Positions 54,376 through 64,000 of a DNA stretch of 64,000 bases are shown here, piece by piece. Source of the stretch: Deltaproteobacteria bacterium (GTDB lineage: Bacteria; Myxococcota_A; UBA796; UBA2385). The stretch lies in the NCBI GenBank assembly GCA_018401435.1, contig JAGYJW010000013.1:1-64000 (forward strand), written 5' to 3'. The notes under the pieces are model-generated. The model worked only from the letters and a program-made list of their open reading frames with translations, was not told where the DNA came from and ran no database searches. The position numbers and the translations under genes were made by a program. Position 1 is the first letter of the stretch. Every line of letters begins with the position of its first letter.

Positions 54376-56127
54376 ATGCGCCCTGCCCCCGCAGAACCCA
54401 CGCCCCAGGCGCCCTACCGCGAGCTTACCTTCGCCGCGGTCGCCTTCGGTGTACTGATCGGCGCCGTGATGACGGCCGCCTTTGTCTATGTGGCCCTGAA
54501 GCTCGGCTTCACCCTGCCGGGCTCCACCGTCGCGGCGATCCTGGGCTTTGCGGTGCTGCGGGGGCTGCTGCGGCGCGGCTCCATCGTCGAAAACAACATC
54601 AACCAGACCGTGGCTTCGGGGGTGAACAACGCCGCATCCGGCGTCGCCTTCACCCTGCCCGCCCTGTTCATCCTCGGAGCCGACTTTTCGCCGGTTCCAG
54701 TGCTGCTGAGCGCCATCGCCGGGTCCTTTCTGGGCATCGTGGTGATCATCCCGCTTCGCAAGCAGATGATCGAGTTTGAACGCCTGCGATTCCCAAGCGG
54801 CATCGCAGTGGCCAGCCTGCTCAAGAGCCCCGGCGCGGGCGCCCGACAGGCCAAGCTGCTGGTGGGCGGCTTTGCCGTGGCTGCGGTCTTTCACGGGCTG
54901 GCGGGGGCCGGCGTCATCCCCGAAGAGGTGGGCATCAACCACCTGCTGGGGGTCCCCGAGTACATCCCCCTGGCCCTGTCGGTCAGCTTCGCCAGCCTCG
55001 GGGCCGGCCTGCTGTCGGGCAAGGGGGGCTTGCCCTTTGTCTTTGGCGGAATGCTGGCCTGGTATGTCATCGCGCCGCTGGCCATGGGGGCGGGCCTGGT
55101 CCCCTCACCGGCCGACCTGGGCATCGCCACGGCCAACGCCGACTACGAGGCCTGGGCCACCTGGGATGTGCTCTACGGGCGCATGTTGCGGCCGGTGGGC
55201 ATCGGCATCTTGATCGGCGGCGCCCTCTCGGGCGTGATCTCCAGCTTCCCCGCCCTCAAGAGCGCCATCACCAGCCTGAGCCAGGCCCGCAAGGCCGGCA
55301 GTGGCCCCGGCGACGAGATGCCTCCGGCGGTCATGGTGGCGGGCGTCATCCTGTCCTTCGTCGTGCTCTTTGGAGCGGCGATCCTGTCGGGCGGCGAGCA
55401 CCTGGGCATCGGGCGGGCCCTGCTCATCGCCGTCACCGGCACCCTCTGGCTGGGTCTCGCCGGCCTCATCGTGGCCCAGGCCACCGGCATGACCGACATC
55501 TCGCCCATCTCAGGCATGTCCCTCATCGGCGTGACCCTGATGTTCTTCCTGGGCGGCGGCGAGGTGGTGCCAGCCATCGTGCTGGGGGTCGCGGTCAGCA
55601 TCGGCATCGGCCAGTGCGCCGACATGATGAGCGATCTCAAGGCGGGCCACCTCATCGGGGCCACCCCGCGCCTGCAGCAGCTGGCACAGTTCTCGGTGGC
55701 TTGGATCGGCGTGCCGGTCGCGGTGGGCGTGCTCTACCTCTTGTGGGGCGACGGTGGGGGCTTCGGGCCTGCCAACCCGGCCCTGTCTGCCCCCCAGGGC
55801 ACGGCCCTGGCCGCCATCATCGACAGCTTGCAAGCCGGGGCGGCACCCCTGGACAAATATGTCGCCGGGGCGGGCATTGGACTGGGCCTGGGCATCCTGC
55901 CCATCAGCGGGGTGGGCGTGCTGGTGGGCCTGGCCATGTACCTGCCTTTTCCCATCACCCTGACCTACGGGGTGGGCTGCTTTCTGGCCATGGGCATCGA
56001 GCCCCGCAAAGGCAGCCGGTGGATGGGCACCACGATGGTCCCCGTGGCTGCGGGCTTCATCATTGGCGAGGCCCTCACCAGCCTCACCGTGGTCCTCATC
56101 CAGCTGGCCCAAGGAGCGTCCTCATGA
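54376..56127 (+). CDS. OPT-family oligopeptide transporter
   Basis: A 583-aa membrane protein with about 14-16 hydrophobic segments. Family features include FVYVALKLGFTLPGSTVAAILGFAVL at the N-terminus and NNINQTVASGVNNAASGVAFTLPAL, the conserved Asn-rich block of bacterial OPT transporters. The ATG at 54376 has GGAG upstream. It probably imports small peptides or metal-peptide complexes. It overlaps the next gene by ATGA, so the small membrane protein downstream may be a partner. Confidence 0.9.
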   Translation: MRPAPAEPTPQAPYRELTFAAVAFGVLIGAVMTAAFVYVALKLGFTLPGSTVAAILGFAVLRGLLRRGSIVENNINQTVASGVNNAASGVAFTLPALFILGADFSPVPVLLSAIAGSFLGIVVIIPLRKQMIEFERLRFPSGIAVASLLKSPGAGARQAKLLVGGFAVAAVFHGLAGAGVIPEEVGINHLLGVPEYIPLALSVSFASLGAGLLSGKGGLPFVFGGMLAWYVIAPLAMGAGLVPSPADLGIATANADYEAWATWDVLYGRMLRPVGIGILIGGALSGVISSFPALKSAITSLSQARKAGSGPGDEMPPAVMVAGVILSFVVLFGAAILSGGEHLGIGRALLIAVTGTLWLGLAGLIVAQATGMTDISPISGMSLIGVTLMFFLGGGEVVPAIVLGVAVSIGIGQCADMMSDLKAGHLIGATPRLQQLAQFSVAWIGVPVAVGVLYLLWGDGGGFGPANPALSAPQGTALAAIIDSLQAGAAPLDKYVAGAGIGLGLGILPISGVGVLVGLAMYLPFPITLTYGVGCFLAMGIEPRKGSRWMGTTMVPVAAGFIIGEALTSLTVVLIQLAQGASS

Positions 56128-56789
56128 AGAAGCCGATCGGTCTGCTGCTCGTCCTGGTCGGCGTCGCCCTCTCGACGGGCGCCGCCAGCCGCCTGTCCCC
56201 CCCCGAAGCCGAGGCCGCCCGCCTGGAGGGCAAGGTCAAGCTGGCCGAGGCCGCGGCCACAGAGCCCGTCTTTGTCGGCCCGGGCGAGCGCCTGGGGCGC
56301 TGGTTCGGCGTGGCCGGGCTGCCCTTCCTGGGCGGCCTGGTGCTGGTGGTGGGGGGCGCGATCCTGACCCGCATGGCCGAGCGGGAGGCCTTGACCGCCC
56401 CCGATCCCAGCCAGGAGGGCCCCGGCGCGGTGGACTTTGGCGCGCTGCTGGCCGAGCTTCAGGCCGATGTGGCCGCCCTCGCCGCCGAGGCACCTGGCCT
56501 GGGTCCCGCCGCCCTGGAGGCCTTGCCGCCCCGAATCGAGGCCTTGCAGCTGGAGAAGGTCGAGCGCCTGGTGGCGGCGGGCCCCCGCTTGCAGCTTCGC
56601 CATGGCCAGACGGGCTTCGCTGCGGTCTTCTCGCCCTTGTCGGGGGCCGAGCGCCGGCTCAACCGGGCCTGGTCTGCTGCGGTGGATGGCCACGCGCCCG
56701 AGACCGCAGACTCCTTGGCGGCCTCGGCCGCGGGCTTCGCCGAGGCCGCGACCGCGCTGGCCAGCCTGGGCAGGACCGGGGCCGGCTGA
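56124..56789 (+). CDS. Small membrane protein coupled to OPT transporter
   Basis: A 221-aa protein with an N-terminal signal-anchor (MKKPIGLLLVLVGVALSTG), a second transmembrane segment near residues 70-90 (LPFLGGLVLVVGGAILT) and an Ala/Leu-rich soluble C-terminal helix bundle. Its ATG overlaps the transporter stop (ATGA). No family recognised. Strict coupling suggests an accessory subunit of the transporter, but that is inference. Confidence 0.65.
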   Translation: MKKPIGLLLVLVGVALSTGAASRLSPPEAEAARLEGKVKLAEAAATEPVFVGPGERLGRWFGVAGLPFLGGLVLVVGGAILTRMAEREALTAPDPSQEGPGAVDFGALLAELQADVAALAAEAPGLGPAALEALPPRIEALQLEKVERLVAAGPRLQLRHGQTGFAAVFSPLSGAERRLNRAWSAAVDGHAPETADSLAASAAGFAEAATALASLGRTGAG

Positions 56790-56823
56790 GGCCGCTGGAA
56801 TCCCGCGACCTGTCAGCTTCCCG

Positions 56824-57570
56824 TCAAAGCTGAAGGCGCCGACGGCCCAGGTTCACGACGAATTCCGCCAGGGTGCCCAGGCGCACCTTGCTGCGGCCCG
56901 CCCGCCGCGGCGCCATCACGGTCGGCGCATCGACAATGGGCTCCCCCGCTTCATTCAGGGCCAGAACCAGCTCGGCGTCCAAGAACCAGTCCCGGTGGGT
57001 CAGGGGGAAGCGCTGCAGCAGCCCTGCGGCGAATACCTTGGGACAACCATTGACATCGGGCACCCGGCAGCCCAGGGCCGCCAAGACCGCCGCATAGGCC
57101 GCGCTGACCCCCTGGCGCGCAAGCCCGTCCAGCCGCTGCACCCGCCGGGCCTTGGCCAGGCTGGCCCCCGCGTCGCAGAGCTGCACCAACACCGGCAACA
57201 CCGCCGGGTCCACCTGCCCGTCTCCCCAACACCAGCCCAGCAGCCGGGGTTGCACGCGGGCCTGCAAGACCTGCAATCCCGCCAGTATACCACCGCCATA
57301 TCCCTGATTTTCAGGCAGGTGAACCGTCAGGATGCGCTCAGGGTGCCGCAAAGCGAGGGTACGAATCCGGTCGCCCGTCCTGTCCCGGCTGCCATTGTCC
57401 ACCAGGGCCAGCACCACCGACAGCTCCGACAAGTCGGCCACCGCCAGAATATCCTCCACCACCTCGACCACCAGCGCATCTTCATTGAAGAGAGGCAGGC
57501 TGAGCCCGAGGGTGGGGCCTGGGGTGGGGCCTGGGGTGGGGCCTGGGGTGGGGCCCACGGCAGCGGTCAT
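56824..57570 (-). CDS. GT2-family glycosyltransferase
   Basis: A 248-aa family 2 glycosyltransferase with LSLPLFNED at the start of the GT-A fold, ALVDNGSRDRTGDRI, ENQGYGGGILAGL and a WGDGQVDP metal-binding motif in the DGD position. It resembles dolichyl-phosphate-mannose-synthase-like enzymes without a membrane domain. The first 20 residues are PTPG units encoded by a 12-bp DNA repeat. Its ATG overlaps the rnhB stop (ATGA), so expression is tied to RNase HII. Confidence 0.85.
   Translation of the reverse strand: MTAAVGPTPGPTPGPTPGPTLGLSLPLFNEDALVVEVVEDILAVADLSELSVVLALVDNGSRDRTGDRIRTLALRHPERILTVHLPENQGYGGGILAGLQVLQARVQPRLLGWCWGDGQVDPAVLPVLVQLCDAGASLAKARRVQRLDGLARQGVSAAYAAVLAALGCRVPDVNGCPKVFAAGLLQRFPLTHRDWFLDAELVLALNEAGEPIVDAPTVMAPRRAGRSKVRLGTLAEFVVNLGRRRLQL
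57511..57555 (-). repeat. 12-bp tandem repeat in GT2 N-terminus
   Basis: About 3.75 copies of the 12-bp unit GGGGTGGGGCCT (plus-strand view) just after the glycosyltransferase start codon. The unit encodes a four-residue PTPG-like block, and copy-number changes keep the frame. Confidence 0.85.
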
Positions 57571-58199
57571 CGGAAGAGGGCCTGCTGGCGGAGGTTGTCC
57601 AAGGTGGCCCAGCGGGTGCGCACCGAGGGCGGAAAGGGCTGCTCGCGGGTGATGAAGCCCAGCAGCCAGGCCCGGGTCACCGGGTCGGAGGGGTAGCCCG
57701 AACCCACCGGACCCAGCGCCTCGATCTCGGCGTCTCGCGCCACCTTTGCGAAGATGCTCGCCGCGCCCACCACCGGGTGGTTGAGGTCGGCCTTGGGCTC
57801 GGCCTGCAACAGGGGCCGCCCCCCACCGCCGGCCTCGACCGCCCCCTGCAGGCGCCGCAAGAAAGCCGGGATCCCCGAGGGGTGGCAGGGGGCGTCGATC
57901 ATCACCCGATCGGGTCGAAACTGTAGAATCAACGCCAGGAAAGCGTCAAACTCAAGCTGGTTGATATTGCCGGCGTCGATCTGCTGGGGGGAGATGTGGT
58001 GCACGGCGACCTCTCCCAGCGGGCGCAAGGCCTCGCGGATCGAGACCCGGCGCCGCGCGCTCAGCTTCTTGCTGTCGGTGGCCCCCACCGCGCTCAGCCG
58101 CGCCTCGTCGCCTGCGGGCAGCAGAAAGCCACCCACCACCAGGGGGCCCAAAACGCAGCCCCGTCCCGCCTCGTCCATTCCCAGTACGCGCATCTTCAC
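57567..58199 (-). CDS. rnhB: Ribonuclease HII
   Basis: A 210-aa enzyme removing single ribonucleotides and RNA from DNA. It has GMDEAGRGCVLGPLVVGG with the catalytic Asp-Glu pair, TDSKKLSARRR, MIDAPCHPSG, and KADLNHPVVGAASIFAKVARD. The start is a GTG at 58199 or an ATG two codons later. First gene of a two-gene unit with the GT2 gene, with a four-base overlap. Confidence 0.93.
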   Translation of the reverse strand: MKMRVLGMDEAGRGCVLGPLVVGGFLLPAGDEARLSAVGATDSKKLSARRRVSIREALRPLGEVAVHHISPQQIDAGNINQLEFDAFLALILQFRPDRVMIDAPCHPSGIPAFLRRLQGAVEAGGGGRPLLQAEPKADLNHPVVGAASIFAKVARDAEIEALGPVGSGYPSDPVTRAWLLGFITREQPFPPSVRTRWATLDNLRQQALFR

Positions 58200-58276
58200 G
58201 GCCTATTGCCCCAGGGGCGACAGGGCACGCCGGCCAGATCGGGCTAGCCTCCTCCCCCACGCCAACGAGGCCCGAC

Positions 58277-59032
58277 ATGCGCCCCACAGACGCCATCGCC
58301 GCCGCCCTGGACCGCCTGATTCAGCAGGGTGGAAGCCGCAATCGCCTTGTGCTCAGCAGCGGCCCTGCCTGGCTGGCCTATACAGGCGCCCGAGGCGACC
58401 CCGCCATCCGCTGCGAGGCCGCGCCCAGCAGCCACCTGCCCAAGGAACGCAAGCTCAAGGCCGAGCAGGTGCACCTGCTGCGCCAGGCGGGCTTTGCCAG
58501 CCGTCCCGGCAGCCGCGGCCTGGGTCGCGACTACCGCCTGGGCGAGGGCGAGGACGCGCACCACCCCGTCAAGGTCGCCGACGACGCGATCAGCCTGCTG
58601 GCGGCGGTCTATGGGGCTGATCCGACGGCCGCGGTGGAGATCGACGAGCGCCCCGGGGACCGAAATACCACCGAGAACACAGCGCTCATCGATGCCATCC
58701 GCGTGCTGTCCAAGAGCCGCGACGACGCCAGCCGCCAGGCCATGTACCGGAATGTGGCGCGGGGCCGCTTCTTGCTCCCCATCGAGGCCGACGGCGCCCC
58801 GCGCGTCTTCGGCGACTTGACGGGATGGCCCGTCTATGGCGTGTTTACAGACGAGCCCGCCTTGGAACGCTGGGACCCCCGGGGCACCCGCTACGAGGTG
58901 CTGCACGCCCGCCAGCTCTTCCCCCGCCTGGCCCGTCTGCCCCTGGGCAGCCTGCTCATCAACCCCGACGGACAGATCGGCGGCGAGCTCTACCGCAACG
59001 AGGTCGAGATGCTGGCCGCCGCGATTCGCTGA
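58277..59032 (+). CDS. SseB-like protein with TY-Chap-like N-terminus
   Basis: A 251-aa soluble protein. The N-terminal half (LVLSSGPAWLAYTGARGDPAI, LPKERKLKAEQVHLLRQAGF, VADDAISLLAAVYG) resembles the TY-Chap type-III-chaperone-like fold. The C-terminal half is SseB-like: ENTALIDAIRVLS, RFLLPIEADG, WPVYGVFTDEPALERW and GSLLINPDGQ. The cellular role of such proteins is unknown. It diverges from rnhB and precedes the nqr operon by 112 bases. Confidence 0.7.
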   Translation: MRPTDAIAAALDRLIQQGGSRNRLVLSSGPAWLAYTGARGDPAIRCEAAPSSHLPKERKLKAEQVHLLRQAGFASRPGSRGLGRDYRLGEGEDAHHPVKVADDAISLLAAVYGADPTAAVEIDERPGDRNTTENTALIDAIRVLSKSRDDASRQAMYRNVARGRFLLPIEADGAPRVFGDLTGWPVYGVFTDEPALERWDPRGTRYEVLHARQLFPRLARLPLGSLLINPDGQIGGELYRNEVEMLAAAIR

Positions 59033-59144
59033 GGCGATCGCCAGAATCCCCCCCGGGCAGGGGCGGCGGGTTGGACTCGCGTCCGCTCCTTGGATAAGCC
59101 CCGCCCCCATTTGAACCGCTCAGGCGCGGAGGGCTCCCAAGCCG

Positions 59145-60533
59145 ATGGCGCTCCACAAGATCAACAAGGGTCTCGACCTCCCTCTCACGGGGGCACCCGA
59201 CCCGGTCATTGAAGACGCGCGACCCGCTCGCCGCGTCGCCCTGCTCGCGTCGGACTACATCGGGATGAAGCCCCGGATGCTGGTCCTGGAAGGGGACGAG
59301 GTCCTGCGGGGCCAGCCCCTCTTCGAGGATCGCAAGATCCCCGGCGTGGTCCACACCGCCCCCGCCGCAGGTCGGGTCGCCGCCATCCACCGCGGGGCCA
59401 AGCGCGCCTTGCAGTCGGTGGTGATCGACCTGAACGAGGCGGAGCAGGCCGGCAGGCCCACCGACGCCGACTTCCAGGCCTTCAAGGCCTATACCGGTGC
59501 GGCGGCATCCAGCCTGTCCCGGGACCAGGTCCGTGACCTGCTGGTCGAGTCCGGCCTCTGGGTCTCCCTGCGCACCCGGCCCTTTGGCAAGGTGGCCGAC
59601 CCCACCCGGCCTCCCCGCTCCATCTTCGTCACCGCCATCGACACCCGGCCCCACGCGCCCGATGTCGCCCTGGCCATTTCTGGGCGGGAATCGGCGTTCA
59701 ACGCTGGCCTTGCTGCACTAGGCAAGCTCACCGACGGCCCCCTCTTCCTGTGCCGCTCGGTCGGTCTGAATGTGGGCGCGGCCAAGATCCCCAACCTGCG
59801 CATCGAGGAGTTCTCGGGGCCCCACCCCGCCGGGCTGCCGGGCACCCACATCCACACCCTGGACCCGGTCGGCCGCGAACGCACCGCCTGGCATATCGGC
59901 TACTCCGACGTGATCGCGGTGGGCAAGCTCTTCCAGACCGGGCGCCTCGACCTCGAGCGCGTGATCTCCCTGGCCGGTCCCATGGTCAAGAACCCGCGCC
60001 TGCTGCGCACCCGCGTCGGCGCCCACCTCGGCGACCTCACCGAGGGCGCCTTCACCCCGGGTGAGCTTCGGGTGATCTCGGGCTCGGTGCTCGACGGCAC
60101 CACCGCCATGGGCGACATCACGGGCTTCCTGGGCCGCTACAGCCTGCAGGTCTCAGCCTTGCTCGAAGGCCGCGAGCGCGAGTTCATCGGCTGGTTGGCC
60201 CCGGGCTTCAAGGTCTTCTCGATCGTGCCCACCTTCCTGTCCAAGCTCATGCCGGGCAGCGACAACCAGCGCTTCGCCATGACCACCGACACCATGGGCT
60301 CCCCGCGGGCCATGGTGCCCATCGGCACCTACGAAGAGGTCATGCCGCTCGACATCCTCCCCACCTTCCTCCTCCGCTCGCTCATCGCCGGCGACCTCGA
60401 GAAGTCCGAACAGCTCGGCGCCCTCGAACTGGAAGAAGAGGACCTCGCCCTGTGCACCGTCGTGTGCCCCGGGAAATACGACTACGGCCCGATCCTGCGC
60501 AAGGCGCTCACCACCATCGAGGCCGAGGGCTGA
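59145..60533 (+). CDS. nqrA: Na+-translocating NADH:quinone reductase subunit A
   Basis: A 462-aa cytoplasmic subunit of the Nqr respiratory sodium pump. It begins [16 protein letters not shown] and contains [27 protein letters not shown] and [22 protein letters not shown], all typical of NqrA. First gene of nqrABCDEF, with genes overlapping or a few bases apart. Confidence 0.95.
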   Translation: MALHKINKGLDLPLTGAPDPVIEDARPARRVALLASDYIGMKPRMLVLEGDEVLRGQPLFEDRKIPGVVHTAPAAGRVAAIHRGAKRALQSVVIDLNEAEQAGRPTDADFQAFKAYTGAAASSLSRDQVRDLLVESGLWVSLRTRPFGKVADPTRPPRSIFVTAIDTRPHAPDVALAISGRESAFNAGLAALGKLTDGPLFLCRSVGLNVGAAKIPNLRIEEFSGPHPAGLPGTHIHTLDPVGRERTAWHIGYSDVIAVGKLFQTGRLDLERVISLAGPMVKNPRLLRTRVGAHLGDLTEGAFTPGELRVISGSVLDGTTAMGDITGFLGRYSLQVSALLEGREREFIGWLAPGFKVFSIVPTFLSKLMPGSDNQRFAMTTDTMGSPRAMVPIGTYEEVMPLDILPTFLLRSLIAGDLEKSEQLGALELEEEDLALCTVVCPGKYDYGPILRKALTTIEAEG

Positions 60534-60536
60534 ACC

Positions 60537-61754
60537 ATGAAGTTCCTCCGAAAGATGCTGGACGGCGTCGCCCCGAAGTTCGAGAAGGGCGGCCCCCTCC
60601 ACAAGTTCCACGCCCTCTACGAGGCGCCGGACACCATCTTCTTCACCCCCGGCACGGTCACCCAGGCCGGCGCCCATGTGCGGGATGGCATCAACCTCAA
60701 GCGCATGATGATCACGGTCGTCATCGCGCTGCAGCCCTGCTTTGCCATGGCAGCCTGGAATACCGGCTACCAGGCGAATCTGGCCATCTCCCAGGGTGCG
60801 ACGCCCCTGGATGACTTCAACAACGCCCTCTTCCTGATGATGGGCTTCACCCACGACCCGACCAGCTTCCTGGCCAATATGGTCCTGGGCATGTGCTACT
60901 TCGTGCCGGTCTTCCTGGTCACCCAGGCGGCGGGCGGCACGGTCGAAGTCATCACCTCCATCGTGCGCAAGCACGAGATCAACGAAGGCTTCCTGGTCAC
61001 AGGCTCGCTCTTCCCGTTGATCCTGCCCCCCACCATTCCCCTGTGGCAGGTGGCGGTGGGCATCGTCTTCGGCGTGCTCATCGGCAAGGAGATCTTCGGC
61101 GGCACGGGGATGAACATCCTCAACCCGGCCCTGGTCGCCCGGGCCTTCCTCTTCTTTGCCTACCCGGCGCAAATCTCCGGGGACAAGGTCTGGATTGCCG
61201 CAGACACCATGGTGGACGGCCTCTCGGGCGCCACCTGGCTGGGCAAGGCCGCCCTGACGGCCGGCGTCCTGAGCGAGGCCTCCTGGTTCGACGCCTTCGT
61301 GGGCATCGTGCCCGGGTCCATGGGCGAGACCTCCGCCCTGGCCTGCTTGATGGGGGCCGGAATCCTCATCGCGACGCGGGTGGGCGCCTGGCAGACCATG
61401 GTGGGCGTGGTCGCTGGAACCATCGGCCTCAGCCTCATCCTCAACGGATTTGGCTCGGATACCAACCCCATGTTCGCCGTGCCCTTCTGGTGGCATATGG
61501 TGCTTGGCGGCTGGGCCTTCGGCGCGGTCTTCATGGCCACCGACCCGGTCTCCTCAGCCTTCACCCACCAGGGCAAGCTGGCCTACGGCTTTGGCATCGG
61601 CGCCCTGGTCGTGCTGGTCCGCGTCATCAACCCGGCCTACCCGGAGGGCATGATGCTGGCGATCCTCTTCATGAACCTCTTTGCCCCCTTCCTCGACCAC
61701 TTCGTGGTCCAGGCGAACATCAAGCGGAGGCTTGCTCGCAATGTCGCAGCCTAG
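60537..61754 (+). CDS. nqrB: Nqr subunit B
   Basis: A 405-aa membrane subunit with about ten transmembrane segments. DGLSGATWL carries the Thr to which FMN is covalently attached (SGAT-type motif); [27 protein letters not shown] is the conserved central region. Starts three bases after nqrA; its end overlaps nqrC by 14 bases. Confidence 0.96.
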   Translation: MKFLRKMLDGVAPKFEKGGPLHKFHALYEAPDTIFFTPGTVTQAGAHVRDGINLKRMMITVVIALQPCFAMAAWNTGYQANLAISQGATPLDDFNNALFLMMGFTHDPTSFLANMVLGMCYFVPVFLVTQAAGGTVEVITSIVRKHEINEGFLVTGSLFPLILPPTIPLWQVAVGIVFGVLIGKEIFGGTGMNILNPALVARAFLFFAYPAQISGDKVWIAADTMVDGLSGATWLGKAALTAGVLSEASWFDAFVGIVPGSMGETSALACLMGAGILIATRVGAWQTMVGVVAGTIGLSLILNGFGSDTNPMFAVPFWWHMVLGGWAFGAVFMATDPVSSAFTHQGKLAYGFGIGALVVLVRVINPAYPEGMMLAILFMNLFAPFLDHFVVQANIKRRLARNVAA

Positions 61755-62532
61755 CGTCGCCTACACCGTCGGCTTTGCCGCCGCCGTCTGCGCCGTCTGC
61801 TCGATCTTCGTGTCGGGTGCGGCCGTCTCCCTCAAAGACCGCCAGGACGCCAACAAGGTCCTGGACCGCCGCTCCAAGGTGCTCCAGGTCGCCGGCCTCA
61901 TGAAGGAAGGCGAGAAGATGCCCCCCACGGAGATCGACCAGGTCTTCGAATCGCGCATCTCGCCAAGGCTGGTGGACCTCACCGAGGGCAAGTACCACGA
62001 GGGCACGGACCTCAGCGCAAACACCTACGACCAGCGCAAGGCCTCCAAGGACCCGGACCGTTCGGCCGTCGCACCCGAGAACGGGGCGAAGGTGCAGCGC
62101 GTGCCCGAGGTCGGGGTGGTCTACCAGGTCAAGGACGAAGGCGGGGCCATCTCCCAGCTCATCCTGCCCATCGAGGGCAAGGGTCTGTGGTCCACGCTCT
62201 ACGGCTTCCTCTGCCTCGAGCCCGACACCGAGACCATCTGCGGCATCACCTTCTACGAGCATGCCGAGACGCCGGGGCTGGGCGGCGAGGTCGACAATCC
62301 GGGCTGGAAGAAGGGCTGGCCGGGCCGCAAGGTGCACGACGCCTCCGGCAAGGTCGCCATCCAGGTCGCCAAGGGCAAGGCCGGATCCGTGGCCGAGGAC
62401 CCCAACCGGGTCGATGGCCTCAGCGGCGCCACCCTCACCAGCAACGGCGTCACCTACACCCTGCAGTTCTGGCTGGGTGAGCATGGCTGGGGTCCCTACC
62501 TGAACAACTTCAAGAGCGGGAGTGCCGGATGA
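61741..62532 (+). CDS. nqrC: Nqr subunit C
   Basis: A 263-aa subunit with one N-terminal membrane anchor and a periplasmic FMN-binding domain. [13 protein letters not shown] holds the covalent FMN-Thr, and [20 protein letters not shown] is the family signature. The ATG at 61741 lies within the end of nqrB, and the gene overlaps nqrD by ATGA. Confidence 0.95.
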   Translation: MSQPSVAYTVGFAAAVCAVCSIFVSGAAVSLKDRQDANKVLDRRSKVLQVAGLMKEGEKMPPTEIDQVFESRISPRLVDLTEGKYHEGTDLSANTYDQRKASKDPDRSAVAPENGAKVQRVPEVGVVYQVKDEGGAISQLILPIEGKGLWSTLYGFLCLEPDTETICGITFYEHAETPGLGGEVDNPGWKKGWPGRKVHDASGKVAIQVAKGKAGSVAEDPNRVDGLSGATLTSNGVTYTLQFWLGEHGWGPYLNNFKSGSAG

Positions 62533-63173
62533 GCGCGCCAAGTTCGGTCTTCAACAAGAAGCAGCGCGAAGCCCTCATCGACCCGCTGCTGAACAACAAC
62601 CCCATCGCCTTGCAGGTGCTGGGCATCTGTTCGGCGCTGGCCGTCACCACCAAGATGGAGACGGCGGTGGTCATGAGCGTCGCCCTGACGGTGGTGCTGA
62701 TGGGCAGCAACCTGGCCATCAGCCTGATCCGCAACCAGATCCCCAACAGCATCCGAATCGTGGTTCAGCTCACGATCATCGCGTCGCTGGTGATCGTGAC
62801 GGACCAGATCCTCAAGGCCTTCCTCTTTGACATCAGCAAGCAGCTGTCCGTCTTTGTGGGCCTCATCATCACCAACTGCATCGTGATGGGCCGCGCAGAG
62901 GCCTATGCCATGCAGAACGGGCCCGTGCTCAGCGTCTTCGACGCCATCGGCAACGGGCTCGGCTACAGCATCATCCTCATCTTCGTGGCCTTCTTCCGCG
63001 AGCTGCTCGGCTCCGGCAAGTTCTTCGGCATCCAGCTCCTGCCCCTGGTCACCGAGGGCGGCTGGTACAACCCGAACGGCCTGATGGTGCTCGCCCCCGG
63101 CGCCTTCTTCCTGATTGGCGCCTTCATCTGGGGCCTGCGCACCTACAAGCCCGACCAGATCGAGGCGGAGTGA
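62529..63173 (+). CDS. nqrD: Nqr subunit D
   Basis: A 214-aa membrane subunit with six predicted helices ([44 protein letters not shown]). NqrD and NqrE are homologous and form the inverted pair that carries an iron site and the sodium path. Overlaps nqrC by ATGA. Confidence 0.95.
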   Translation: MSAPSSVFNKKQREALIDPLLNNNPIALQVLGICSALAVTTKMETAVVMSVALTVVLMGSNLAISLIRNQIPNSIRIVVQLTIIASLVIVTDQILKAFLFDISKQLSVFVGLIITNCIVMGRAEAYAMQNGPVLSVFDAIGNGLGYSIILIFVAFFRELLGSGKFFGIQLLPLVTEGGWYNPNGLMVLAPGAFFLIGAFIWGLRTYKPDQIEAE

Positions 63174-63176
63174 TCC

Positions 63177-63791
63177 ATGGAACACCTGCTTAGCCTGGCC
63201 ATCAAGGCCACCTTCGTCGAGAATATGGCGCTGGCCTTCTTCTTGGGCATGTGCTCCTTCCTGGCTGTGTCCAAGAAGGTCGAGACGGCGGTGGGCCTCG
63301 GGGCCGCTGTCATCTTCGTGCTGGGCGTCACCTGCCCCATGAACCAGCTCATCTACGACAACCTCCTTCGGGAGGGCGCCCTTGGCTGGATCAGCGCCGA
63401 TCTGGCGACGGTGGACCTCACCTTCCTGACCTTCCTGACCTTCATCGGAACCATCGCCGCCATCGTGCAGGTGGTGGAGATGGCCCTCGATCGCTACCTG
63501 CCGGCGCTCTACAACGCCCTGGGTGTCTTCCTGCCGCTCATCGCGGTGAATTGCGCCATCCTGGGCGCCTGCCTCTTCATGGTCGAGCGCGACTACGATC
63601 TCACCGAGTCGGTGGTCTTTGGCGTCGGCTCGGGTGTCGGCTGGGCCCTCGCGGTCATCGCGCTGGCCGCCATCCGCGAGAAGATGCGCTACTCCAACGT
63701 CCCGCCCGCCCTGCGCGGCCTGGGCATCACCTTCATGCTGGTCGGTCTCATGGCGCTCGGGTTCATGGCCTTCGCCGGCATCCAGCTCTGA
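63177..63791 (+). CDS. nqrE: Nqr subunit E
   Basis: A 204-aa membrane subunit, homologous to NqrD in opposite topology ([43 protein letters not shown] with the conserved Cys). Starts three bases after nqrD. Confidence 0.95.
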   Translation: MEHLLSLAIKATFVENMALAFFLGMCSFLAVSKKVETAVGLGAAVIFVLGVTCPMNQLIYDNLLREGALGWISADLATVDLTFLTFLTFIGTIAAIVQVVEMALDRYLPALYNALGVFLPLIAVNCAILGACLFMVERDYDLTESVVFGVGSGVGWALAVIALAAIREKMRYSNVPPALRGLGITFMLVGLMALGFMAFAGIQL

Positions 63792-63826
63792 AACCCCCGC
63801 CGACCCCCGTCTGAGGAGCTCAACCC

Positions 63827-64000
63827 ATGCTCGTCGCATCGCTCGGCGTCGTCATGTTCCTGGTCGTCATCCTGGGCCTCGTGGCCGTGCTGATGGTGGC
63901 CAAGCAGAAGCTGGTGCCCGCCGCCCAGGTCAAGATCATCATCAACGACGACGAGGAGAACCCCGTCATCGCGCAGGCCGGAAACAGCCTGCTCAACACC
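63827..64000 (+). CDS. nqrF: Nqr subunit F, truncated by window edge
   Basis: The first 58 codons are visible: an N-terminal transmembrane helix (LVASLGVVMFLVVILGLVAVLMVAK) and the start of the 2Fe-2S ferredoxin domain (VKIIINDDEENPVIAQAG). NqrF is the NADH-oxidising FAD/2Fe-2S subunit. GAGGAG-type ribosome-binding sequence nine bases upstream. The rest lies beyond the right edge. Confidence 0.93.
   Translation, partial: MLVASLGVVMFLVVILGLVAVLMVAKQKLVPAAQVKIIINDDEENPVIAQAGNSLLNT

Noticed and set aside
51625..54942. Longer version of the CehA/McbA-like protein
   Set aside because: The extra N-terminal part is antisense to the transporter gene, while a perfect lipoprotein signal begins at 54255.

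Overview
This is a strongly GC-rich bacterial chromosome segment from a Gram-negative organism, shown by a Pal-type OmpA lipoprotein, several lipoproteins with lipoboxes, and a Na+-translocating NADH:quinone reductase (Nqr). J-domain/TPR proteins, a type III glutamine synthetase, WG-repeat methyltransferases and many TPR proteins fit a Myxococcota-like (former deltaproteobacterial) lineage. That placement is an inference from gene content; no 16S gene is present. The contig carries repeated small indels in G/C runs: infB, tldE, a J-domain/TPR gene, a MaoC-like gene and a site-2-protease-like gene are all broken by frameshifts. Single frameshifts here should therefore be read first as possible sequence errors.

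Accessory left half (1-19 kb). A nuclease-helicase (DUF2075) stands divergent to a tightly overlapping four-gene operon: a glycosyltransferase fused to a radical SAM/SPASM enzyme, a WG-repeat O-methyltransferase, a histidine phosphatase fused to a nucleotidyltransferase-like domain, and an unknown protein. The operon runs into a scrambled zone (8.2-10.8 kb) with an antisense fragment of a Ded1-like DEAD-box helicase, two copies of an unknown gene (one riddled with indels) and an IS transposase remnant between them. Next come a lipoprotein, an RNase III-like protein with an altered active site, and a TPR protein ending in a HEPN-type motif. At 14.5-18.9 kb lies a possible island: a 45-nt direct repeat at both ends, a two-gene ATGA-coupled module with a PD-(D/E)XK-like motif, an IS1380-like remnant and a small DNA-binding protein. 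Its right end abuts tRNA-Glu and tRNA-Lys.

Housekeeping core (19-46 kb). The genes here are purA, a J-domain/TPR gene, xerC and topA (convergent with smg-like and dprA), a LysM/SPOR/cupin envelope group, the transcription-translation operon rimP-nusA-ylxR-infB-DUF503, the tldD/tldE protease pair, a small-molecule kinase, pal, glnN, pgi and a double-hotdog MaoC-like gene.

Right part (46-64 kb). A site-2-protease-like gene and a PilZ/receiver-like gene precede a second glycosyltransferase-radical SAM fusion, followed by RNase HI, a large CehA/McbA-type lipoprotein with a PHP-like metal site, an OPT-family transporter, a GT2 glycosyltransferase coupled to RNase HII, an SseB-like protein, and the nqrABCDE(F) operon, which runs off the right edge.
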